Below, in pieces: positions 55,476-64,000 of a stretch of DNA of 64,000 bases; the stretch's first letter is position 1; each line of letters starts with the position of its first letter. The notes below the pieces were generated by a model that did not search any database, was not told the origin of the DNA, and was given only the letters and a program-made list of their open reading frames with translations. Origin of the DNA: Cordilura impudica (taxonomy: Eukaryota; Arthropoda; Insecta; Diptera; Scathophagidae); assembly GCA_963682025.1 (NCBI GenBank), contig OY821517.1:105220972-105284971 (forward strand), in the 5' to 3' direction. A program made the position numbers and the translations under genes.

Positions 55476-56497
55476 AAATAATTAACCACTCTACAAAAAT
55501 ATATCTTTAAAAGGTTAATTCCAAAAGCGAAATATATATTCTCACATTATATGTTTTTTAATGAAACACGAAATAAGAAGAATGAAATGATTGTTTACTA
55601 GGTGTTAAAAAAATTCCATTCCATTCCACTATTACTTAATTTTGTAAACACAAATTAAATTTTTTTAGTGGGAAATATAAATAAATATAAACATGTTGTT
55701 AATTCAATACAAAATTTGTCTGTTTACAAACAATTACCGGAAATGCTAAAAAAAATATAGCAGTTTTACCGTTTTCCAAATACCGGTTTTGTAGTTTGTT
55801 TTAAGCCGTGATACCAGGTTGATAAAATCTACATGTAAATGTGAAGTTTTATAATGATTCATATTTATATTTAACATTCACATTAAGCTCTCGTGCATAC
55901 ATTATATTGTATCTACATGATTTAAGTGATAAATCTAAACTATTACTATATTTATTCATTTATAGAATTCATCATTGTTAGTTAGTATTAGGGTAACTCT
56001 CTTTCTTCGTAATTTGTAATATTTTTGAACTTTGTGGATTTAGATGAAACCTGTAAGTCAGATGGTATGATTTAAATCGGTACGAACATGGATAAATAAT
56101 TCGAATTTGTAAAGATTTAAAGCAACAAGTCAACTCTAAAGATTAAAGACAACAATTTTTATGAATTTTTTATACGCATACTGGAATTAGTCTTGTTATC
56201 GTTTTTATTATAAATAAATCATAGAAATTATTAGGGCAATCCTCTAGGCTAATAACTCAATGTTTCCTTTAGATTGGTATTTGAAAAATATATTTTGTAA
56301 AAAAAAAAAACATATTTACAAGATTACACAGGCCACAAAATTTGATATAAATCTAAACCCTGGGACAAGAATTTATTTTTTCAAATGCCGAAATTTTTCC
56401 GTCACATCAGAAATAGCTTTTTTCTCTATATTTCGGACTTTACTATATAGCCAATAAAATTTTCTCTACACAAAAGTCTTTCAGACATCTGAAGGCA
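55476..56497. other. Unannotated AT-rich DNA
   Basis: No gene or repeat recognised. Confidence 0.5.
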
Positions 56498-57513
56498 CGA
56501 AGGCGGTACCAAAACAACCAGACCTGACAAAGAAAACTCAACAAATCCCGTTTTAGTTCGATACACTTTTCTCAGCGATATTCAATAGTTTCGATACCCT
56601 GTTTATAGTTAGAACTGTGTAGCTCCTTAAAACAGACATTTACAGCAGACTCCACCTCTTTATTGTTGGCAAATCTTTTACCCATTTTAGCCATTTTTTT
56701 AAGTTTGGAAATAGAAAATAATCCGAGGGTAAATCTGACGAATAAAGTGCGTGATAAGCAATTCGAACTTTAATTTATGGATTTTGATGAAACAACACTT
56801 TCCTTTCCACCAAATGCGGCCTTTTTGTTCCTGAATTGTTTTTCCGTTGATAGTTTTTCCTTTCCGAAGATAAATTATCACACGAGCATTCCAAAAACCA
56901 GATGCCATAAGCTTGGCTGCAGATGAAACTGTCTTCGCCTTCTTTGGACACGATTCTCCCATTTCAGGTCACTGTTTTGACTCTTTATTTGTCTCAGTTG
57001 TAAAGTAGTGGACCCTGTTTTTGACGACGCTGTTTTTGGTTTATTGTGAGCAAACGCGGCACACATCTTGCGGACAGTTTTCTCATTTCCAAGTTTACGG
57101 TCAATCATCGCATATTGATATAGCATTTTTTTTAAATGCTTATCAGGTCAGCTAGCTCGCGAACCTTTAGCCAACGATCATGCAACACCATTTTGTGGAT
57201 TTTCTTAACCGTTTCTAGCGTGGCCATCTCAATTCGTCGTCCATTACGGTTTTCGTCTTGACATCTCGTATGACATCTTTAAACTCTGTCATCCAATATT
57301 TCAGACCTTTCAAATGAAAGTATTGACTTACATAACGATGACCAATTTTTTCCATTTTTACAAATTCACTGCGATCGTTTACTTTCGATTGCTCCAAATA
57401 AAATCTTAACAACGTGGCGCTTTAAAACCTAAAACTTATGTTTTATAAGTAAATTTTTTCAAGCCACTGTCGTCATCCATATGTCAGGTCGGGTTGTTCT
57501 GGGACCGCCATCG
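56498..57513 (-). mobile_element. Mariner element, about 1.0 kb
   Basis: The ends CGAAGGCGGTACCAAAACAA and, from the right, CGATGGCGGTCCCAGAACAA continue as CCMGACCTGACA. TA is present on the right; the left flank is CA, so one side has mutated. Length is slightly below the usual 1.3 kb. Confidence 0.85.
56530..57440 (-). pseudogene. Mariner transposase, decayed
   Basis: Read on the minus strand: WMTEFKDVIRDVKTKTVMDD near 57290 (helix-turn-helix region), RKLGNEKTVRKMCAAFAHNK near 57115-57045, PKKAKTVSSAAKLMASGFWN near 56950-56890, YLRKGKTINGKTI near 56865, and KEVESAVNVCFKEL near 56640 followed by EKCIELK. This is the classical mariner order (PKKxKTxxSAxKxMASxFWD, KGKTING, then C-terminal RWxKCIxLxGDYV). 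The catalytic DETW and HQDNA blocks are deleted or unreadable. Several frame changes. Confidence 0.8.
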
Positions 57514-58027
57514 TACTAACGGGTATTCGTACTAAAATGTTGGCAAAAAATCAAAACTTTAAATTGCGTTTAATTTTAATCGCATAGTTTTTGATATGAA
57601 AATTTTTGATGAATCGAAAAAGGGCAATGTTTACGCTCTTTGAGAGTGCAGTAAACGCTTAAAGATAAGAGTTACATTTAGTGAGTTAGTTAACTGATAC
57701 ATAGGTTACGTTTAAGTCAACAAAATGCTTCGTTTTGTACCCTTACTTTAGTTTAATTCCGGTTTTCTTAGGAGCACCTAAAAATTGAGAAATTAAAAAA
57801 AATATGCCTGTATATTGGAAGTTTTGTTTATGAGCCCCGTTTGGCCCCATTAACATATGGATGCAGTTTGTAGTTTGACATATATTGTAACAAAATTTCG
57901 TAGGTACAGGTTGCACAGACTTGCACTTCATGGTTTTCGAGGACTTCGAAAAAAAAAACGGTTTTTTGCAAGGCCAAAAGCTTATTAAAATTGAACGTGT
58001 TACGGTATTTGTCGGAAAGTTAGTAAT
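57514..58027. other. Unassigned DNA
   Basis: No gene recognised. A 62-codon minus-strand frame at 57743-57931 has no known motif. Confidence 0.5.
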
Positions 58028-58640
58028 ATAATTGTTTTGGAGGTCGCTGATTTTGAATCTGAAGTCAAAATTTCAAAAATTAAAATGGCGGACACAAAAC
58101 GGCGGACTATTTTTCTCAAAACTAAGCGCATTTCCACTAAACTTTGTCTTAAGCGGTTTCGGGGTCGCTGATCTCAAATCTGAATTCAAAATTTAAAAAA
58201 TCAAAATGACGGATGCAAAATGGCGGACCTTTCTTCTTAAATGGTTTTCGGGGTCGCTGCTCTCGAATCTGAAGTCAACATTTCAAAAATCAAAATAGCG
58301 GATACAAAATGGCAGACTATTATTCCTAAAACCAAAATTAAATGCATTCACTTCAAATCTTGTCTTTACGGGTTTTCGGGGTACCTGCTTTTTAAACTGA
58401 GATTTTGGGGTCGCGGATTTGAATTTTCTAGTTTTTTGGGCTTCCTGACCTTTCATTTCGAGAAAAACCAGAGAAATTTGTACTCGTGGAAGCGCAAATA
58501 TGTTTTTTTTATTAAAAATTACTAAACAAATTTATAACTGCACTTCTTCGACGTCTTCCTGATCGTCCGCCATTTTGTGTCCGCCATTTTTATTTTTGAA
58601 ATTTTGACTTCAGATTTGAAATCAACGACCCCGAAAACTA
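58028..58640. repeat. Modular tandem and inverted repeats
   Basis: Three direct units of about 100-130 bp start near 58028, 58148 and 58248. Each has GGTCGCTG, a CTGAAGTCAAAATTTCAAAA-type block and AAATGGCGGA twice. A fourth, inverted unit lies at about 58564-58640 (GTCCGCCATTTTGTGTCCGC). The ordered modules look like a terminal array of a DNA transposon; open frames here follow the repeats. Confidence 0.75.
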
Positions 58641-58689
58641 AATAGTACACATATTTACGCTGATCGGAAGACCCATTTATTTATTGCCA

Positions 58690-58930
58690 GCGTTTCAGTG
58701 CAAATACCCCATAGTGCATCGTATCTAAAAATTATCCAACAATATTAGTTTTCGGACTGATGGGAGGCCAGCAATTTTAATAGCGATCATCCTCTAGACG
58801 ATTAGAGATATTGTGGCAAATTATCAAAAATTTATCTTTGCACTTGAGCCCTATAGTTTGTGGACATGGTTAAAATCGACCCAGAAAGCCGTTCTGAGTC
58901 GATTGGTATAACAAAAATGTGGTATTTTGT
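58690..58930 (+). mobile_element. Diverged family B fragment
   Basis: It shares the layout of the 3' half: TTTTAATAGCGATCAT, CCCTATAGTTTGTGGACATGG, AAAATCGACCCAGAAAG and GAGTCGATTGGTATAA. Confidence 0.5.
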
Positions 58931-60217
58931 TGAAATAACTTTTTTTTTACTAAGAACCTTTGATGCAAAATCACCATGTTGAATAACTTTTATTTCAGTT
59001 CAGCAAATACTTAAATTTTGAACTTCTTGTTTAAATAACAAAATTCGTTGTCTAGAAAATTGATATGAAAATAATCGAAATAAAAAACCTGAGGTGTTTC
59101 CATAAAAATTTTTAACTAACAAAACGTGTAAAGCAAACAGAAGGGCTAAATGAAATAATCTAAAAATTTACGTTAAAGTAAAGAAAAAAGTTCATTATAA
59201 ATCTTTCTCTTTCGTTATTTCAACATTATTCAACGATTATGCAACACAGCTTGAATATAAAGAAATACGTGTTGCAAGAACAGCTGAATATTTTCCGCTT
59301 AAAGAAATTCTATCGAACAATCTGGAATATTATGATGGCGTGTAAGGAAGTCATTTGGAGGAAGCAAAACAACAACAAAAACCGTCAGCAAACATAAAGG
59401 ATAATATTTCTTTTTTTATGATTTTATTATGCATGCAGGAAAAGTGTTGCATTTTATATAATATTTAAATTTGTTTTATTGTTAAGAGGAAACTATTGAC
59501 TTAAGTTTCATCGTTAAATGTACGAAAGAAGTTAATGGTATTTTTGTGTAGCTGCTTGTATTATTACATATATTTTTGGTTATGTAATGTTTTAGTTATA
59601 GTTTGTATTAATATTCTCTTTTATGTTTTAAAATATACCTAAAATTGTCATGCAGTGGAATGCGAAATATTGAATAAAACACAAAATACAAAAACTAAAT
59701 TATTAACCCCAAACTTACTTAATCTATCATTTTATTATAACAAGTATTTATCTAATTTAATAAAAATTTCTTTTGGTATTTTTAAAGTTTAAAGATTTTC
59801 TTTTTTTTAATATTTCCTACATTACACTTTTAAAAACAGTCAATATATGTACATAAATTTAACACATGAGCTACTTTTTATATTGAGACGTTTTTTTTTT
59901 AATAAGTGTATACGAGTAGTTACTAGTTTACTTGTTTATAAATCATAAATAAATATTTCCATAAACCAAACAGTAGTTCTTGTATGTTGCAGTCATATTC
60001 AAGACTTGTCTGCTGGAAGTCAAACCAGAATAAATGAAACATCATCAAATCCAATTACCCAACTAGCAAATAACTAAACAATAAACGTCATAATACATAA
60101 AAAAATTCAATAAGAAAACATTATTTGCTTTTAATCAATACCATTTTTTTTTTTGTATTTTATTACCAGTTTTTATGACACAACATTTATATAAGCAAAC
60201 TAGATTTATATACTCTA
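58931..60217. other. Unannotated AT-rich DNA
   Basis: No gene or repeat recognised. Confidence 0.5.
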
Positions 60218-62420
60218 CCGTCCACAAGTATTTGCTATCCCAAAAATAAGTGGTTTTTCATTAATAGTCATAAAATTATTACAGAAATAATTTTTCATTT
60301 AGTATTGAGTAAATATTTTAATATTTACATGCGAAAAAACATTTGGGTATTGTATCGTTGTATCTGTTGTATCGTGTATTACTTTACAATAGTGTAAAAT
60401 TGTTGTTGGTAATTTTCATTGAAAAATCTGATAAAACGACTAAACTTCATTTGCTATGTTTAGTAAATGTTGTATATTGTATCATAACATATCAGTCCCA
60501 AGTGAATGACAGTTTTTATGAAAAAGAACAAACAAATACATACAATTTTATCAGCATAAATAATTATAAAATAAAAAATGACAAATAATTCAAAAAACGC
60601 AAATACATCGGTAAGTTTTCTTATATAAAAATAAAAAATTAGAAAAATGTCATATAGAAACAATTTATTCAATTATAATATAACAATTATCACAATGTTC
60701 CATAAATCGCTGATGAAGGCTGAAATGTAAGAAACCGGTCTGATTAGGAATACAGTGTAGTTATGAATTTTTGAAATATATGTATGCTTTCTTCTTGTTC
60801 TCTACCACGAACCATTGAAACAAAATTAAAATTTCCATATTAATTACAGTATTAATTGCAATATGTCTGAAAAATGACTACGAATCTAACAAATAAAAAT
60901 TAAGTTTTATATTTTTTTAGTATGTATTTTATCTTTCAGTCTCAACCAAAACATTTTATATATATATAAATTCTACATTAAAATGTAAGAGGTACGTAAC
61001 TAAAACACCAGGGTATATCTTATGACCAAAAAGCAAACACCGACACGTATTTTCTCTTATACGAAATAACAGAAGCGACGAAGCGACCTTTCCTTGTTGA
61101 ATCGAAAATTACTAAAGAAAACGTTTTACACTATGAAAATACAACTGACTGTTCACAAAAAATGATTGTATTGTGTATTTTAATACAACATACAACACCT
61201 GTTGGGAATTGCCCAATTGTTTTTTTTTTTTAACAGGTAACAGAAAATAGCGACTTCGGTGATTTTTTTTTTTTTTTTAAATTTCCTTAATGGATTAGCG
61301 TAGGTTTTTACAAAACGCCAGATAGTGGCAGATATTTTTTACCCGAAAAGTAATATAAGCAATTGAAACACATTAAACAATAATCGGCCGAATTATTACG
61401 TGGTAACTAACACCTCACACGTGAAAGTCAAAATTTTAAATATTTGATTGAATTAAAAGAAAGTATGACAGAAACTGCGGGAATTGTATTTGAAACTCGT
61501 CACCATATTATTTTCCTACATAAAATTGGGAAAATCAATCCAGCAGTTGAAAAAATTCAAAGAGGATGGTACAAATGCGAATAAAGAGCGTAGCAGTCGA
61601 ACTTGAGTAACAGCAAAAGGTGAGAACCATGTAAAAATAGGCGCCCACATAAACAGCAGTCGAACGAATACAGTAAATGTGACTACAGTAAAACCTCATC
61701 TTCATCCACAAAATATGAGATTAGAGTGGGGTAAAAAAATATGAAAACTGGGCTTTCAATGATTAGTCCTTTGGTTCGCTGAATCGAAGTTTGAAGTGTT
61801 CGGGTCCAAGAGGTGAGTTTTTGTGAGGCGCTCAGCTGGAGAACGTGCGTTGGACACATACCTCGAGCCAACAATCAAACAAGGTTCAGGCAAGGTTCCG
61901 TAATGAATTGGGGTTCCTTTGCTGCCCAGTACAAACTATCTTTAAAGTCTGTGCCATGGTCATAGGGTTAAGAATTGTGGGTCGAAAATTCAAAATTTGC
62001 ATGGAGTATTTAAACACCCAGAAAGGAGCTGGAACCTGTAAAGTTAAGGGATGGCCACCACAGTCACCTGTCCCCAATCCTATATTGTTACTGTGGGATG
62101 AATTAGACAGGAAGTTCGAACTACCTGTCCTATATCTAAGCAAGACATATGGAATAAACTGCAGCAAGTATGGAACCAGATTACTCCAGAAACTTTGAAA
62201 AAATTGATTCAAAGGATACTAAAACTATGTCGTGAAATTATACCAAGTGGAAGTGGTCACAGTGATGAATCTAAAATTTTAGAATACACTGTATTTCCAA
62301 AAAAAATGGAAATAGTAAAAGTAAATAATAAATAAGATATGTTTTCAATTTGAAGAGTTTTTATTGAAAAATAAAGGTGATATTGACATTTGAGGAGGGA
62401 TAGCAAATACTTTTGGACGG
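60218..62420 (+). mobile_element. Tc1-like element, 2.2 kb
   Basis: TA flanks both ends (60216-60217, 62421-62422). The ends CCGTCCACAAGTATTTGCTA and, from the right, CCGTCCAAAAGTATTTGCTA match for about 25 bp. The left 1.2 kb has no coding signal and may hold other insertions. Confidence 0.85.
61465..62330 (+). pseudogene. Tc1 transposase lacking all three catalytic residues
   Basis: ATG at 61465 starts MTETAGIVFETRHHIIFLHK and stops after about 40 codons. Near 61765 the first catalytic block reads VLWFAESKFEVFG, with A where family members have D. SAGERALDTYLEPTIKQGSG follows. The second block (QQDN) is deleted between about 61995 and 62035. The third reads KGWPPQSPVPNPILLLWDEL, with L where the catalytic E (PNPIEL) is expected, then TPETLKKLIQRILKLCREII. 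Stops and frameshifts occur besides. It cannot be catalytic. Confidence 0.8.
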
Positions 62421-62665
62421 TAGTGTATATTCATATTGTAGACATTGTAATAATTTATATATATGAATAGTCGCAACGCATTCAAGTGAATATTTGTTAA
62501 ATTTAGTATTAAAATATCGTTTACATTTTTTATATACGCAGTTAAAAGTTAGTTAAAATACAAACTTGTTAGATAACCGTATATTTTTAAATGATACAAA
62601 CAAACTTAGTAGGAAATATTTCTTTGGTATAGAGTCCCACATTAAATTCTAAACTAAAAAAAATT

Positions 62666-62725
62666 ATAAGGAGTGAAATCAAAAAAAAAAAAAAAAAAAA
62701 AAATCGTATCACACGTTTACGTTAC
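62666..62725 (+). mobile_element. DD37E-type terminal fragment
   Basis: ATAAGGAGTGAAATC followed by a long A run and ATCGTATCACACG resembles the 5' end of DD37E copy 2 (AATAAGGAGTGAGTTCG, A run, ATCGTAACACA). Only the terminus is present. Confidence 0.55.
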
Positions 62726-62769
62726 GTTACGTTTAGAGGAACGTTTTTCGTAAACAGTATCTGATTTCT

Positions 62770-62890
62770 ATATCCTATAGCACTATGTGGTCAGGATGTT
62801 TGTAACTACCAAAAATATTTGACCGAAAACCATATTTTATTATACACATCGACTCTAAATCACTTTTTGAGTTGATTTTTATTGTTAAAC
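62770..62890 (-). mobile_element. Family B tail fragment
   Basis: In reverse it matches the last 120 bp of family B: CCTATAGCACTATGTGGT, GTTTGTAACTACCAAAAATA, TTTGACC and ATCGACTCTAAATCAC. No GGAC repeat. Confidence 0.65.
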
Positions 62891-63101
62891 CATGCAATTA
62901 AGCTAAGTGATTCGCTAAGTACACTTAACGACAGTCGACAAATCTATTTTTCTATTTATTTAAATTGTAAACGAGTGGCATCTCTGTCAAAATAAGTGAA
63001 AACCACAAAGAAGAATAGAAAAAAAAAAACAAATTACTTCGTGTTTGACAGGATGATTTTATGTTTATGTTTAATTTCTTTATTTTTTAATTAATACTAG
63101 A

Positions 63102-63552
63102 GGACCCCTGCTGCTCCGCAACATTATATTATATTATATTAATTTTTATAATATAATACCAAAATTTGCCGAGAGAAGTTAACTACAGTAATGCCAAAAT
63201 ATGCCAAGAGAAGTTAACGTATAGTAAAAGTAAAGTTGATTGTCCACGCATAACTTTCCTCAAACCCAACGAATTTGCCAAGAGAAGTTAACGTACAGTA
63301 ATGCCAAAATATGCCAAGATAAGTTAACATACAGTTAAAGTAAAGTTGATTCCCCACACATAACTTTCCTCAAACCCAACGAATTTAAGCAGTTAATAGC
63401 TCAAAAGAAGGAGCTTGATCCACTGAGTGTTCTTAGACCTATGTCAACAGCCTACGTTAATTAGAACTCTAGTTATAGAGGTTTTAGAGAAGAAAAATAT
63501 TGAAAAAAATCTCGAATGCAAAGTTTATTCATAAATTCTTTTAATATATAAG
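63102..63552 (-). mobile_element. Helitron-like element with 110-bp repeats
   Basis: The right-hand end in reverse starts TCTTATATATTAAAAG after A. The left end is ACTAGAGGACCCCTGCTGCT, that is a CTAG terminus before T on the minus strand with a GC-rich subterminal stretch. Its 5' start resembles the other Helitron family (TCTATAATATTAATAG). It carries two tandem 110-bp units. No protein. Confidence 0.55.
63163..63381 (+). repeat. Two 110-bp tandem units
   Basis: Units start AATTTGCCRAGAGAAGTTAA at 63163 and 63272 and each ends CAAACCCAACG. Each contains an internal duplication of TGCCAAGAKAAGTTAAC. Confidence 0.88.
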
Positions 63553-63618
63553 ATTTTTGTTTATGTATCTGAAAATAAAATAATGAATTGAATATGGTAT
63601 ACAATTTTTTTATTTACA

Positions 63619-63985
63619 CTAGCAGATTCCAGCCCTCGAAATTCGAGCGCAGATTCTAGGAAATTTTATTTTTTCATTAAATAAAGACCCTAAAAGTATG
63701 CTAGCCAATTCACAAATCAACACCAAAAACAATCTCATTTTCATTACAAACACATTAACAAATTTAATAAACACACACATAGCATTGTATAATTTGATGT
63801 ATGTGTTAGTAGCAACTTTAAATGCAATTTACTCAAAATAAAGGAAAAAATTTAAAAATCTCTAAATCTGCAGAACGGCTAAAAAGAAATACCTTTCAAA
63901 TAATATACGTTTGTTCAAAATCGGGATAAAACGGTAGAACAAAACATCAGTCACAAGAAATTGCCTAGCCTATTAATTTTATAGA
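63619..63985 (-). mobile_element. Non-autonomous Helitron copy
   Basis: 367 bp, reverse orientation. On the minus strand it runs from TCTATAAAATTAATAGGC to the hairpin GCGCTCGAATTTCGAGGGC and CTGCTAG, inserted between A and T. Confidence 0.87.
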
Positions 63986-64000
63986 TAAAAAATTTTTTGT

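Noticed and set aside
1..64000. tRNA, rRNA or other structured RNA genes
   Set aside because: No cloverleaf with A- and B-box-like motifs or rRNA segment was recognised by eye; a covariance-model scan was not possible.

Overview
The window is AT-rich nuclear DNA from an insect, most probably a higher fly (Diptera, perhaps a calyptrate). The evidence is the set of repeats it carries: Jockey-, RTE- and CR1-like LINE fragments, several Tc1/mariner lineages including a DD37E type, and many copies of a repeat with a GGAC (GTCY-type) microsatellite and a GATACCCTATACC start that resembles the dipteran mini-me group. Small non-autonomous Helitrons (TC start, hairpin, CTAG end) are also repeated. No convincing host protein gene, tRNA or rRNA gene was found. 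This looks like a heterochromatic, intergenic or long intronic tract filled with successive transposon insertions.

Layout. 0-9 kb: a TIR repeat, a 407-bp MITE, the first mini-me-like copy, an old degenerate tandem array broken by a Helitron that itself carries a Harbinger-type MITE, a deleted mariner (5866-6705) and a dead RTE LINE with a 186-bp tandem duplication. 9.2-13.2 kb: a 3.3-kb DNA transposon with roughly 400-bp TIRs and the longest open frame here, abutting a 607-bp TAGGG-type element. 16.6-18.6 kb: a TTA-flanked element with another element inside it that carries a relict of the same transposase superfamily. 20.5-26.8 kb: a large imperfect palindrome with about 1.7-kb arms, each holding a Jockey fragment and two MITEs, around a 2.9-kb unique spacer. 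27.1-31.1 kb: DD37E element copy 1, then a Tc1 element with IR/DR-type ends and a Helitron inside. 33-35.9 kb: an LTR-retrotransposon integrase tail, a Helitron, a Jockey 3' end, and a minisatellite split by a mini-me-like copy. 38.8-41.8 kb: a 2.98-kb long-TIR transposon whose transposase gene has a clear 57-nt intron. 42-47.5 kb: a Harbinger-like MITE, an RTE fragment and a nearly complete CR1-like LINE broken only by single-nucleotide frameshifts. 48-50.9 kb: mini-me-like copies with nested insertions. 52.1-55.5 kb: a nest of DD37E copy 2, a mariner inside it, and a 1.44-kb foldback palindrome with an 8-bp target duplication inside that; a MITE with ATGT duplication sits in the DD37E 3' part. 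56.5-64 kb: another mariner, modular repeats, a Tc1 lacking all three catalytic residues, a second Helitron-like element with 110-bp repeats and a last Helitron copy.

The genes do not form a pathway. What ties the region together is insertion history: paralogous copies in the same window act as empty-site controls, so several target duplications and insertion orders can be read directly. All family names come from motif recognition by eye; no searches were run.
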